A DNA stretch of 64,000 nucleotides, taken from contig NW_027478161.1 in the NCBI RefSeq assembly GCF_051020975.1, positions 9,424,001 through 9,488,000 on the forward strand. Direction: 5' to 3'. This document shows positions 50,058 to 62,615 of the stretch, piece by piece. The notes beneath the pieces were generated by a model, which had not been told where the DNA came from, did no database searches, and saw only the letters and a program-made list of their open reading frames with translations. This DNA comes from Osmia lignaria lignaria (Eukaryota; Arthropoda; Insecta; Hymenoptera; Megachilidae). Every line of letters begins with the position of its first letter. Within the stretch, counting starts at the first letter, position 1. A program made the position numbers and the translations under genes.

Positions 50058-51667
50058 TTGCAGATTTATCTCAAGGGAAGGGGCCTGACGGACATATTTC
50101 GAGATATTTCTTCTTCTTGTTGTTCTTCTTCTGCACAGCTAAGCTGGAAGTGGCATTTGCAGCTCGCAATAGTGCAGAGTTATCTCAAAGAAAGGGGCCA
50201 CGGTGTTTCTGTATCTCTATTATGTTGGTGCGGCTTCGGAACTTTAAAATATCTTGATATATCTCGAGAACTACGCATCTGATCAAAAAATATCATAGAA
50301 CATAAAAAGTAGGAAACTTAATTCTCTACAAAAAAGGTCTCTTAACATTTTGCCATAGCTCGCTTCGTTTCCGAGATATTTGCAGATTTATCTCGAGGGA
50401 AGGGGCCTGACGGACATATTTCGAGATATTTCTTCTTCTTGTTGTTCTTCTTCTGCACAGCTAAGCTGGAAGTGGCATTTGCGGCTCGCACTAGTGCAGA
50501 GTTATCTCAAAGAAAGGGGCCACGGTGTTTCTGTATCTCTATTATGTTGGTGCGGCTTCGGAACTTTTAAATATCTTGATATATCTCGAGAACTACGCAT
50601 CTGATCAAAAAATATCATAGAACATAAAAAGTAGGAAACTTAATTCTCTACAAAAAAGGTCTCTTAAGATTTTGCCATAGCTGGTTTCGTTTCCGAGATA
50701 TTTGCAGATATATCTCAAGGGAAGGGGCCTGACGGACATATTTCGAGATATTTCTTCTTCTTGTTGTTCTTCTTCTGCACAGCTAAGCTGGAAGTGGCAT
50801 TTGCAGCTCGCAATCGTGCAGAGTTATCTCAAAGAAAGCGGCCACGGTGTTTCTGTATCTCTATTATGTTGGTGCGGCTTCGGAACTTTTAAATATCTTG
50901 ATATATCTCGAGAACTACGCATCTGGTCAAAAAATATCATAGAACATAACTTGTAGGAAACATAATTCTCTACAAAAAAGGTCTCTTAACATTTTGCCAT
51001 AGCTCCCTTCGTTTCCGAGATATTTGCAGATTCAGCTCAAAGGAACGGGCCTGACGGACATATTTCGAGATATTTCTTCTTCTTGTTGTTCTTCTTCTGC
51101 ACAGCTAAGCTGGAAGTGGCATTTGCAGCTCGCAATAGTGCAGAGTTATCTCAAAGAAAGGGGCCACGGTGTTTCTGTATCTCTATTATGTTGGTGCGGC
51201 TTCGGAACTTTTAAATATCTTGATATATCTCGAGAACTACGCATCTGATCAAAAAATATCATAGAGCATAAAAAGTAGGAAACTTAATTCTCTACAAAAA
51301 ATGTCTCTTAACATTTTGCCATAGCGCGCTTCGTTTCCGAGATATTTGCAGGTTTATCTCAAGGTAAGGGGCCTGACGGACATATTTCGAGATATTTCTT
51401 CTTCTTGTTGTTCTTCTTCTGCACAGCTAAATTGGAAGTGGCATTTCCAGCTCGCAATAGTGCAGAGTTATCTCGAAGAAAGGGGCCACGGTGTTTCTGT
51501 ATCTCTATTATGTTGGTGCGGCTTCGGAACTTTTAAATATCTTGATATATCTCGAGAACTACGCATCTGATCAAAAAATATCATAGAACATAAAAAGTAG
51601 GAAACTTAATGCTCTACAAATAAGGTCTCTCAACATTTTGCCATAGCTCGCTTCGTTTCCGAGATAT
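50058..51667. repeat. 5-monomer block partly copied 2,898 bp downstream, copy 1
   Basis: The order is AACTTTAAAATATC (50058), ACTAGT type (50380), CGCAATCGTGC with AAAGCGGCC and CTGGTC (50702), an ATTCAGCTC monomer preceded by the rare ATAGCTCCCTTCG (51024), and AAGGTAAGG with AAATTGG (51346). The last four recur at 53278-54565. CTCGAAGAAAGG at about 51471 is private to this copy. Confidence 0.85.
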
Positions 51668-53277
51668 ATGCAGATTTATCTCAAGGGAAGGGGCCTGACG
51701 GACATATTTCGAGATATTTCTTCTTCTTGTTGTTCTTCTTCTGCACAGCGAAGCTGGAAGTGGCATTTGCAGCTCGCAATAGTGCAGAGTTATCTCAAAG
51801 AAGGAGGCCACGGTGTTTCTGTACCTCTATTATGTTGGTGCGGCTTCGGAACTTTTAAATATCTCGATATATCTCGAAAACTACGCTTCTGATCTAAAAA
51901 TATCATAGAACATAACTTGTAGGAAACATAATTCTCTACAAAAAAGGTCTCTTAATATTTTGCCATAGCTCGCTTCGTTTCCGAGATATTTGCAGATTCA
52001 GCTCAAAGGAACGGGCCTGACGGACATATTTCGAGATATTTCTTCTTCTTGTTGTTCTTCTTCTGCACAGCTAAGCTGGAAGTGGCATTTGCAGCTCGCA
52101 ATAGTGCAGAGTTATCTCAAAGAAAGAGGCCACGGTGTTTCTGTACCTCTATTATGTTGGTGCAGCTTCGGAACTTTTGAATATCTTGATATATCTCGAG
52201 AACTACGCATCTGATAAAAAAATATCATAGAACATAAAAAGTAGGCCACTTAATTCTCTACACAAAAGGTCTCTTAACATTTTGCCATAGCTCGCTTCGT
52301 TTCCGAGATATTTGCAGATATATCTCAGGGGAAGGGGCCTGACGGGCATATTTCGAGATATTTCTTCTTCTTGTTGTTCTTCTTCTGCACAGCTAAACTG
52401 GAAGTGGCATTTCCAGCTCGCAATAGTGCAGAGTTATCTCAAAGAAAGGGGCCACGGTGTTTCTGTATCTCTATTATGTTGGTGCGGCTTCGGAACTTTT
52501 AAATATCTTGATATATCTCGAGAACTACGCATCTGATCAAAAAATATCATGGAACATAAAAAGTAGGATACTTAATTCTCTACAAAAAAGGTCTCTTAAC
52601 ATTTTGCCATAGCTCGCTTCGTTTCCGAGATATTTGCAGATTTATCTCAAGGGAAGGGGCCTGACGGACATATTTCGAGATATTTCTTCTTCTTATTGTT
52701 CTTCTTCTGCACAGCTAAGCTGGAAGTGGCATTTGCAGCTTGCAATAGTGCAGAGTTATCTCAAAGAAAGGGGCCACGGTGTTTCTGTATCTCTATTATG
52801 TTGGTGCGGCTTCGGAACTTTTAAATATCTTGATATATCTCGAGAACTACGCATCTGATCAAAAAATATCATGGAACATGAAAAGTAGGATACTTAATTC
52901 TCTACAAAAAAGGTCTCTTAACATTTTGCCATAGCTCGCTTCGTTTCCGAGATATTTGCAGATTTATCTCAAGGGAAGGGGCCTGACGGACATATTTCGA
53001 GATATTTCTTCTTCTTGTTGTTCTTCTTCTGCACAGCTAAACTGGAAGTGGCATTTCCAGCTCGCAATAGTGCAGAGTTATCTCAAAGAAAGGGGCCACG
53101 GTGTTTCTGTATCTCTATTATGTTGGTGCGGCTTCGGAACTTTTAAATATCTCGATATATCTCGAAAACTACGCTTCTGATCAAAAAATATCGTAGAACA
53201 TAAATTGTAGGAAACATAATTCTCTACAAAAAAGGTCTCTTAACATTTTGCCATAGCTCGCTTCGTTTCCGAGATAT
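51668..53277. repeat. Shortened relative of the 15-monomer block plus two monomers
   Basis: CACAGCGAAGC (51668), an ATTCAGCTC monomer (51990) and CTGACGGGCATA (52312) follow the AAGGTAAGG monomer. This matches the end of the 15-monomer unit (45228-47159) with three monomers missing. The monomer at 51990 joins an ATTCAGCTC 5' part to a GTACCTC / GTGCAGC / TTTTGAATATC 3' part ending CTGATAAAAAAATA. The monomers at 52634 (CTTATTGTTC, CAGCTTGCAA) and 52956 (AAACTGG) complete the block. Confidence 0.8.
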
Positions 53278-54565
53278 TTGCAGATTTATCTCAAGGGAAG
53301 GGGCCTGACGGACATATTTCGAGATATTTCTTCTTCTTGTTGTTCTTCTTCTGCACAGCTAAGCTGGAAGTGGCATTTGCGGCTCGCACTAGTGCAGAGT
53401 TATCTCAAAGAAAGGGGCCACGGTGTTTCTGTATCTCTATTATGTTGGTGCGGCTTCGGAACTTTTAAATATCTTGATATATCTCGAGAACTACGCATCT
53501 GATCAAAAAATATCATAGAACATAAAAAGTAGGAAACTTAATTCTCTACAAAAAAGGTCTCTTAAGATTTTGCCATAGCTGGTTTCGTTTCCGAGATATT
53601 TGCAGATATATCTCAAGGGAAGGGGCCTGACGGACATATTTCGAGATATTTCTTCTTCTTGTTGTTCTTCTTCTGCACAGCTAAGCTGGAAGTGGCATTT
53701 GCAGCTCGCAATCGTGCAGAGTTATCTCAAAGAAAGCGGCCACGGTGTTTCTGTATCTCTATTATGTTGGTGCGGCTTCGGAACTTTTAAATATCTTGAT
53801 ATATCTCGAGAACTACGCATCTGGTCAAAAAATATCATAGAACATAACTTGTAGGAAACATAATTCTCTACAAAAAAGGTCTCTTAACATTTTGCCATAG
53901 CTCCCTTCGTTTCCGAGATATTTGCAGATTCAGCTCAAAGGAACGGGCCTGACGGACATATTTCGAGATATTTCTTCTTCTTGTTGTTCTTCTTCTGCAC
54001 AGCTAAGCTGGAAGTGGCATTTGCAGCTCGCAATAGTGCAGAGTTATCTCAAAGAAAGGGGCCACGGTGTTTCTGTATCTCTATTATGTTGTTGCGGCTT
54101 CGGAACTTTTAAATATCTTGATATATCTCGAGAACTACGCATCTGATCAAAAAATATCATAGAGCATAAAAAGTAGGAAACTTAATTCTCTACAAAAAAT
54201 GTCTCTTAACATTTTGCCATAGCGCGCTTCGTTTCCGAGATATTTGCAGGTTTATCTCAAGGTAAGGGGCCTGACGGACATATTTCGAGATATTTCTTCT
54301 TCTTGTTGTTCTTCTTCTGCACAGCTAAATTGGAAGTGGCATTTCCAGCTCGCAATAGTGCAGAGTTATCTCAAAGAAAGGGGCCACGGTGTTTCTGTAT
54401 CTCTATTATGTTGGTGCGGCTTCGGAACTTTTAAATATCTCGATATATCTCGAAAACTACGCTTCTGATCAAAAAATATCGTAGAACATAAATTGTAGGA
54501 AACATAATTCTCTACAAAAAAGGTCTCTTAACATTTTGCCATAGCTCGCCTCGTTTCCGAGATAT
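53278..54565. repeat. 4-monomer copy of 50380-51667
   Basis: The offset is 2,898 bp (9 monomers), with the rare ATAGCTCCCTTCG junction shared at about 53,900. Differences include ATGTTGTTGCGG (about 54,087) and a switch to the CTCGAAA 3' haplotype in the last monomer. Confidence 0.85.
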
Positions 54566-56175
54566 TTGCAGATTTATCTCAAGGGAAGGGGCCTGACGGA
54601 CATATTTCGAGATATTTCTTCTTCTTGTTGTTCTTCTTCTGCACAGCTAAGCTGGAAGTGGCATTTGCAGCTCGCAATAGTGCAGAGTTATCTCAAAGAA
54701 AGGGGCCACGGTGTTTCTGTATCTCTATTATGTTGGTGCGGCTTCGGAACTTTAAAATATCTTGATATATCTCGAGAACTACGCATCTGATCAAAAAATA
54801 TCATAGAACATAAAAAGTAGGAAACTTAATTCTCTACAAAAAAGGTCTCTTAACATTTTGCCATAGCTCGCTTTGTTTCCGAGATATTTGCAGATTTATC
54901 TCGAGGGAAGGGGCCTGACGGACATATTTCGAGATATTTCTTCTTCTTGTTGTTCTTCTTCTGCACAGCTAAGCTGGAAGTGGCATTTGCGGCTCGCACT
55001 AGTGCAGAGTTATCTCAAAGAAAGGGGCCACGGTGTTTCTGTATCTCTATTATGTTGGTGCGGCTTCGGAACTTTTAAATATCTCGATATATCTCGAAAA
55101 CTACGCTTCTGATCAAAAAATATCATAGAACATAAATTGTAGGAAACATAATTCTCTACAAAAAAGGTCTCTTAAGATTTTGCAGTAGCTCGTTTCGTTT
55201 CCGAGATATTTGCAGATATATCTCAAGGGAAGGGGCCTGACGGACATATTTCGAGATATTTCTTCTTCTTGTTGTTCTTCTTCTGCACAGCTAAGCTGGA
55301 AGTGGCATTTGCAGCTCGCAATAGTGCAGAGTTATCTCAAAGAAAGGGGCCACGGTGTTTCTGTATCTCTATTATGTTGGTGCGGCTTCGGAACTTTTAA
55401 ATATCTTGATATATCTCGAGAACTACGCATCTGGTCAAAAATTATCATAGAACATAAAAAGTAGGAAACTTAATTCTCTACAAAAAAGGTCTCTTAACAT
55501 TTTGCCATAGCTCGCTTCGTTTCCGAGATATTTGCAGATTTATCTCGAGGGAAGGGGCCTGACGGACATATTTCGAGATATTTCTTCTTCTTGTTGTTCT
55601 TCTTCTGCACAGCTAAGCTGGAAGTGGCATTTGCGGCTCGCACTAGTGCAGAGTTATCTCAAAGAAAGGGGCCACGGTGTTTCTGTATCTCTATTATGTT
55701 GGTGCGGCTTCGGAACTTTTAAATATCTTGATATATCTCGAGAACTACGCATCTGATCAAAAAATATCATAGAACATAAAAAGTAGGAAACTTAATTCTC
55801 TACAAAAAAGGTCTCTTAAGATTTTGCCATAGCTGGTTTCGTTTCCGAGATATTTGCAGATATATCTCAAGGGAAGGGGCCTGACGGACATATTTCGGGA
55901 TAGTTCTTCTTCTTGTTGTTCTTCTTCTGCACAGCTAAGCTGGAAGTGGCATTTGCAGCTCGCAATCGTGCAGAGTTATCTCAAAGAAAGCGGCGACGGT
56001 GTTTCTGTATCTCTATTATGTTGGTGCGGCTTCAGAACTTTTAAATATCTTGATATATCTCGAGAACTACGCAACTGATCAAAAAATATCATAGAACATA
56101 AAAAGTAGGAAACTTAATTCTCTACAAAAAAGGTCTCTTAACATTTTGCCATAGCTCGCTTCGTTTCCGAGATAT
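54566..56175. repeat. 5-monomer block, copy 2 of 47160-48769
   Basis: The offset is 7,406 bp. It shares TTTTGCAGTAGCTCGTTTCG (about 55176), CTGGTCAAAAATTATC and AAAGCGGCGACGG. The fourth monomer (55532) is an ACTAGT-type monomer in place of the GATATTTTCAG type. The fifth has GGGATAGTTCTTC at about 55897, next to GGGATATTTCTTC in copy 1. Confidence 0.85.
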
Positions 56176-57141
56176 TTTCAGATTTATCTCAAGGGAAGGG
56201 GCCTGACGGACATATTTCGAGATATTTCTTCTTCTTGTTGTTCTTCTTCTGCACAGCTAAGCTGGAAGTGGCATTTGCGGCTCGCACTAGTGCAGAGTTA
56301 TCTCAAAGAAAGGGGCCACGGTGTTTCTGTATCTCTATTATGTTGGTGCGGCTTCGGAACTTTTAAATATCTTGATATATCTCGAGAACTACGCATCTGA
56401 TCAAAAAATATCATAGAACATAAAAAGTAGGAAACTTAATTCTCTACAAAAAAGGTCTCTTAAGATTTTGCCATAGCTGGTTTCGTTTCCGAGATATTTG
56501 CAGATATATCTCAAGGGAAGGGGCCTGACGGACATATTTCGAGATATTTCTTCTTCTTGTTGTTCTTCTTCTGCACAGCTAAGCTGGAAGTGGCATTTGC
56601 AGCTCGCAATCGTGCAGAGTTATCTCAAAGAAAGCGGCCACGGTGTTTCTGTATCTCTATTATGTTGGTGCGGCTTCGGAACTTTTAAATATCTTGATAT
56701 ATCTCGAGAACTACGCATCTGGTCAAAAAATATCATAGAACATAAAAAGTAGGAAACTTAATTCTCTACAAAAAAGGTCTCTTAACATTTTGCCATAGCT
56801 CGCTTTGTTTCCGAGATATTTGCAGATTCAGCTCAAAGGAACGGGCCTGACGGACATATTTCGAGATATTTCTTCTTCTTGTTGTTCTTCTTCTGCACAG
56901 CTAAGCTGGAAGTGGCATTTGCGGCTCGCACTAGTGCAGAGTTATCTCAAAGAAAGGGGCCACGGTGTTTCTGTATCTGTATTATGTTGGTGCGGCTTCG
57001 GAACTTTTAAATATCTTGATATATCTCGAGAACTACGCATCTGATCAAAAAATATCATAGAACATGAAAAGTAGGAAACTTAATTCTCTACAAAAAAGGT
57101 CTCTTAAGATTTTGCCATAGCTGGTTTCGTTTCCGAGATAT
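56176..57141. repeat. Three mixed monomers
   Basis: The monomer at 56176 combines GATATTTTCAG with the ACTAGT type. The one at 56498 is the AAAGCGGCC / CTGGTC type. The one at 56820 joins an ATTCAGCTC 5' part, preceded by CGCTTTGTTTCC, to an ACTAGT-type 3' part, with CTGTATCTGTATTATG at about 56974. Confidence 0.8.
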
Positions 57142-58107
57142 TTGCAGATATATCTCAAGGGAAGGGGCCTGACGGACATATTTCGAGATATTTCTTCTTC
57201 TTGTTGTTCTTCTTCTACACAGCTAAGCTGGAAGTGGCATTTGCAGCTCGCAATCGTGCAGAGTTATCTCAAAGAAAGCGGCCACGGTGTTTCTGTATCT
57301 CTATTATGTTGGTGCGGCTTCGGAACTTTTAAATATCTTGATATATCTCGAGAACTACGCATCTCATCAAAAAATATCATAGAACATAAAAAGTAGGAAA
57401 CTTAATTCTCTACAAAAAAGGGCTCTTAACATTTTGCCATAGCTCGCTTCGTTTCCGAGATATTTGCAGATGGATCTCAAGGGAAGGGGCCTGACGGACA
57501 TATTTCGAGATATTTCTTCTTCTTGTTGTTCTTCTTCTGCACAGCTAAGCTGGAAGTGGCATTTACAGCTCGCAATAGTGCAGAGTTATCTCAAAGAAAG
57601 GGGCCACGGTGTTTCTGTATCTCTATTATGTTGGTGCGGCTTCGGAACTATTAAATATCTTGATATATCTCGGGAACTACGCATCTGATCAAAAAATATC
57701 ATGGAACATAAAAAGTAGGATACTTAATTCTCTACAAAAAAGGTCTCTTAACATTTTGCCATAGCTCGCTTCGTTTCCGAGATATTTGCAGATTTATCTC
57801 GAGGGAAGGGGCCTGACGGACATATTTCGAGATATTTCTTCTTCTTGTTGTTCTTCTTCTGCACAGCTAAACTGGAAGTGGCATTTCCAGCTCGCAATAG
57901 TGCAGAGTTATCTCAAAGAAAGGGGCCACGGTGTTTCTGTACCTCTATTATGTTGGTGCGGCTTCGGAACTTTTAAATATCTTGATATATCTCGAGAACT
58001 ACGCATCTGATCAAAAAATATCATGGAACATAAAAAGTAGGATACTTAATTCTCTACAAAAAAGGTCTCTTAACATTTTGCCATAGCTCGCTTTGTTTCC
58101 GAGATAT
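57142..58107. repeat. 7-monomer-offset duplication, copy 1
   Basis: Three monomers recur 2,254 bp downstream: CTTCTACACAGC with CGCATCTCATC (57142), GCAGATGGATCTC with GAACTATTAAATATC and CTCGGGAAC (57464), and TCTCGAGGG with AAACTGG and GTACCTC (57786). The AACATGAAAAGTAGG junction before 57142 is also shared. Confidence 0.88.
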
Positions 58108-58429
58108 TTGCAGATTTATCTCAAGGGAAGGGGCCTGACGGACATATTTCGAGATATTTCTTCTTCTTGTTGTTCTTCTTCTGCACAGCTAAGCTGGAAG
58201 TGGCATTTGCAGCTTGCAATAGTGCAGAGTTATCTCAAAGAAAGAGGCCACGGTGTTTCTGTACCTCTATTATGTTGGTGCAGCTTCGGAACTTTTGAAT
58301 ATCTTGATATATCTCGAGAACTACGCATCTGATAAAAAAATATCATAGAACATAAATTGTAGGAAACATAATTCTCTACAAAAAAGGTCTCTTAGCATTT
58401 TGCCATAGCTCGCTTCGTTTCCGAGATAT
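58108..58429. repeat. Hybrid monomer, apparent crossover product
   Basis: The 5' part (CGCTTTGTTTCC before it, CAGCTTGCAATAG) matches the monomer at 60362. The 3' part (AAAGAGGCC, GTACCTC, GTGCAGC, TTTTGAATATC, CTGATAAAAAAATATC) matches the next monomer there, 60684. The two parental monomers are separate in the second copy and fused here, with the switch between about 58,215 and 58,242. One monomer has been lost in this copy, or gained in the other. Confidence 0.82.
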
Positions 58430-59395
58430 TTGCAGATATATCTCAAGGGAAGGGGCCTGACGGACATATTTCGAGATATTTCTCCTTCTTGTTGTTCTTC
58501 TTCTGCACAGCTAAGCTGGAAGTGGAATTTGCGGCTCGCACTAGTGCAGAGTTATCTCAAAGAAAGGGGCCACGGTGTTTCTGTATCTCTATTATGTTGG
58601 TGCGGCTTCGGAACTTTTAAATATCTCGATATATCTCGAAAACTACGCTTCTGATCAAAAAATATCATAGAACATAAATTGTAGGAAACATAATTCTCTA
58701 CAAAAAAGGTCTCTTAACATTTTCCCATAGCTGGCATCGTTTCCGAGATATTTGCAGATTTAGCTCAAGGGGAGGGGCCTGACGGACATATTCCGAGATA
58801 TTTCTCCTTCTTGTTGTTCCTCTTCTGCACAGCTAAGCTGGAAGTGGCATTTGCAGCTCGCAATAGTGCAGAGTTATCTCAAAGAAAGAGGCCACGGTGT
58901 TTCTGTACCTCTATTATGTTGGTGTGGCTTCGGAACTTTTAAATATCTTGATATATCTCGAGAACTACGCATCTGATCAAAAAATATCATAGAAGGTAAA
59001 TTGTAGGAAACATAATTCTCTACAAAAAAGGTCTCTTAACATTTTGCCATAGCTCGCTTCGTTTCCGAGATATTTCCAGATTTATCTCAAGGGAAGGGGC
59101 CTGACGGACATATTTCGAGATATTTCTTCTTCTTGTTGTTCTTCTTCTGCACAGATAAGCTGGAAGTGGCAGTTGCAGCTCGCAATAGTGCAGAGTTATC
59201 TCAAAGAAGGGGGCCACGGTGTTTCTGTATCTCTATTATGTTGGTGCGGCTTCGGAACTTTTAAATATCTTGATATATCTCGAGAACTACGCATCTGGTC
59301 AAAAAATATCATAGAACATGAAAAGTAGGAAACTTAATTCTCTACAAAAAAGGTCTCTTAAGATTTTGCCATAGCTGGTTTCGTTTCCGAGATAT
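58430..59395. repeat. 3-monomer unit, copy 1
   Basis: The unit comprises a monomer with TTTCTCCTTC and GTGGAATTTGCGG; one preceded by TTTTCCCATAGCTGG with CAAGGGGAGGGG and GTGTGGC, ending AGAAGGTAAATTG; and one with GATATTTCCAG and CACAGATAAGC. It recurs at 61650 (with a variant first monomer) and at 62616. Confidence 0.85.
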
Positions 59396-60361
59396 TTGCA
59401 GATATATCTCAAGGGAAGGGGCCTGACGGACATATTTCGAGATATTTCTTCTTCTTGTTGTTCTTCTTCTACACAGCTAAGCTGGAAGTGGCATTTGCAG
59501 CTCGCAATCGTGCAGAGTTATCTCAAAGAAAGCGGCCACGGTGTTTCTGTATCTCTATTATGTTGGTGCGGCTTCGGAACTTTTAAATATCTTGATATAT
59601 CTCGAGAACTACGCATCTCATCAAAAAATATCATAGAACATAAAAAGTAGGAAACTTAATTCTCTACAAAAAAGGGCTCTTAACATTTTGCCATAGCTCG
59701 CTTCGTTTCCGAGATATTTGCAGATGGATCTCAAGGGAAGGGGCCTGACGGACATATTTCGAGATATTTCTTCTTCTTGTTGTTCTTCTTCTGCACAGCT
59801 AAGCTGGAAGTGGCATTTACAGCTCGCAATAGTGCAGAGTTATCTCAAAGAAAGGGGCCACGGTGTTTCTGTATCTCTATTATGTTGGTGCGGCTTCGGA
59901 ACTATTAAATATCTTGATATATCTCGGGAACTACGCATCTGATCAAAAAATATCATGGAACATAAAAAGTAGGATACTTAATTCTCTACAAAAAAGGTCT
60001 CTTAACATTTTGCCATAGCTCGCTTCGTTTCCGAGATATTTGCAGATTTATCTCGAGGGAAGGGGCCTGACGGACATATTTCGAGATATTTCTTCTTCTT
60101 GTTGTTCTTCTTCTGCACAGCTAAACTGGAAGTGGCATTTCCAGCTCGCAATAGTGCAGAGTTATCTCAAAGAAAGGGGCCACGGTGTTTCTGTACCTCT
60201 ATTATGTTGGTGCGGCTTCGGAACTTTTAAATATCTTGATATATCTCGAGAACTACGCATCTGATCAAAAAATATCATGGAACATAAAAAGTAGGATACT
60301 TAATTCTCTACAAAAAAGGTCTCTTAACATTTTGCCATAGCTCGCTTTGTTTCCGAGATAT
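59396..60361. repeat. 7-monomer-offset duplication, copy 2
   Basis: Three monomers match 57142-58107 with the same rare changes (CTTCTACACAGC, GCAGATGGATCTC, GAACTATTAAATATC, TCTCGAGGG). Confidence 0.88.
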
Positions 60362-61649
60362 TTGCAGATTTATCTCAAGGGAAGGGGCCTGACGGACATG
60401 TTTCGAGATATTTCTTCTTCTTGTTGTTCTTCTTCTGCACAGCTAAGCTGGAAGTGGCATTTGCAGCTTGCAATAGTGCAGAGTTATCTCAAAGAAAGGG
60501 GCCACGGTGTTTCTGTATCTCTATTATGTTGGTGCGGCTTCGGAACTTTTAAATATCTTGATATATCTCGAGAACTACGCATCTGATCAGAAAATATCAT
60601 AGAACATAAAAAGTAGCAAACTTAATTCTCTACAAAAAAGGTCTCTTAACATTTTCCCATAGCTGGCATCGTTTCCGAGATATTTGCAGATTTAGCTCAA
60701 GGGAAGGGGCCTGACGGACATATTCCGAGATATTTCTTCTTCTTGTTGTTCCTCTTCTGCACAGCTAAGCTGGAAGTGGCATTTGCAGCTCGCAATAGTG
60801 CAGAGTTATCTCAAAGAAAGAGGCCACGGTGTTTCTGTACCTCTATTATGTTGGTGCAGCTTCGGAACTTTTGAATATCTTGATATATCTCGAGAACTAC
60901 GCATCTGATAAAAAAATATCATAGAACATAAATTGTAGGAAACATAATTCTCTACAAAAAAGGTCTCTTAGCATTTTGCCATAGCTCGCTTCGTTTCCGA
61001 GATATTTGCAGATATATCTCAAGGGAAGGGGCCTGACGGACATATTTCGAGATATTTCTTCTTCTTGTTGTTCTTCTTCTGCACAGCTAAGCTGGAAGTG
61101 GAATTTGCGGCTCGCACTAGTGCAGAGTTATCTCAAAGAAAGGGGCCACGGTGTTTCTGTATCTCTATTATGTTGGTGCGGCTTCGGAACTTTTAAATAT
61201 CTCGATATATCTCGAAAACTACGCTTCTGATCAAAAAATATCATAGAACATAAATTGTAGGAAACATAATTCTCTACAAAAAGCGTCTCTTAAGATTTTG
61301 CCATAGCTCGCTTCATTTCCGAGATATTTGCAGATTCATCTCAAAGGAACAGGCCTGACGGACATATTTCGAGATATTTCTTCTTCTTGTTGTTCTTCCT
61401 CTGCACAGCTAAGCTGGAAGTGGCATTTGCAGCTCGCAATAGTGCAGAGTTATCTCAAAGAAAGGGGCCACGGTGTTTCTGTATCTCTATTATGTTGGTG
61501 CGGCTTCGGAACTTTTAAATATCTTGATATATCTCGAGAACTACGCATCTGATCAAAAAATATCATAGAACATAAAAAGTAGGAAACTTAATTCTCTACA
61601 AAAAAGGGCTCTTAACATTTTGCCATAGCTCGCTTCGTTTCCGAGATAT
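60362..61649. repeat. Four monomers, including the two parents of the 58108 hybrid
   Basis: 60362 has CAGCTTGCAATAG and GGACATGTTTCGAG. 60684 is preceded by TTTTCCCATAGCTGG and ends with TTTTGAATATC and CTGATAAAAAAATATC. 61006 is a GTGGAATTTGCGG/ACTAGT monomer with the CTCGAAA 3' haplotype. 61328 has ATTCATCTCAAAGGAACAGG, related to 49414. Confidence 0.82.
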
Positions 61650-62615
61650 TTGCAGATTTATCTCAAGGGAAGGGGCCTGACGGACATATTTCGAGATATT
61701 TCTTCTTCTTGTTGTTCTCCTTCTGCACAGCTAAGCTGGAAGTGGAATTTGCGGCTCGCACTAGTGCAGAGTTATCTCAAAGAAAGGGGCCACGGTGTTT
61801 CTGTATCTCTATTATGTTGGTGCGGCTTCGGAACTTTTAAATATATCGATATATCTCGAAAACTACGCTTCTGATCAAAAAATATCATAGAACATAAATT
61901 GTAGGAAACATAATTCTCTACAAAAAAGGTCTCTTAACATTTTCCCATAGCTGGCATCGTTTCCGAGATATTTGCAGATTTAGCTCAAGGGGAGGGGCCT
62001 GACGGACATATTCCGAGATATTTCTCCTTCTTGTTGTTCCTCTTCTGCACAGCTAAGCTGGAAGTGGCATTTGCAGCTCGCAATAGTGCAGAGTTATCTC
62101 AAAGAAAGAGGCCACGGTGTTTCTGTACCTCTATTATGTTGGTGTGGCTTCGGAACTTTTAAATATCTTGATATATCTCGAGAACTACGCATCTGATCAA
62201 AAAATATCATAGAAGGTAAATTGTAGGAAACATAATTCTCTACAAAAAAGGTCTCTTAACATTTTGCCATAGCTCGCTTCGTTTCCGAGATATTTCCAGA
62301 TTTATCTCAAGGGAAGGGGCCTGACGGACATATTTCGAGATATTTCTTCTTCTTGTTGTTCTTCTTCTGCACAGATAAGCTGGAAGTGGCATTTGCAGCT
62401 CGCAATAGTGCAGAGTTATCTCAAAGAAAGAGGCCACGGTGGTTCTGTACCTCTATTATGTTGGTGCAGCTTCGGAACTTTTGAATATCTTGATATATCT
62501 CGAGAACTACGCATCTGATAAAAAAATATCATAGAACATAAATTGTAGGAAACATAATTCTCTACAAAAAAGGTCTCTTAGCATTTTGCCATAGCTCGCT
62601 TCGTTTCCGAGATAT
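61650..62615. repeat. 3-monomer unit, copy 2, with a hybrid last monomer
   Basis: This matches 58430-59395, but the first monomer has GTTCTCCTTCTGC and AATATATCGATATATC. The last (62294) starts as the GATATTTCCAG / CACAGATAAGC type and ends as the AAAGAGGCC / GTACCTC / TTTTGAATATC type with CTGATAAAAAAATATC. The switch lies near 62,400-62,430. CGGTGGTTCTG at about 62438 is private. Confidence 0.82.
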
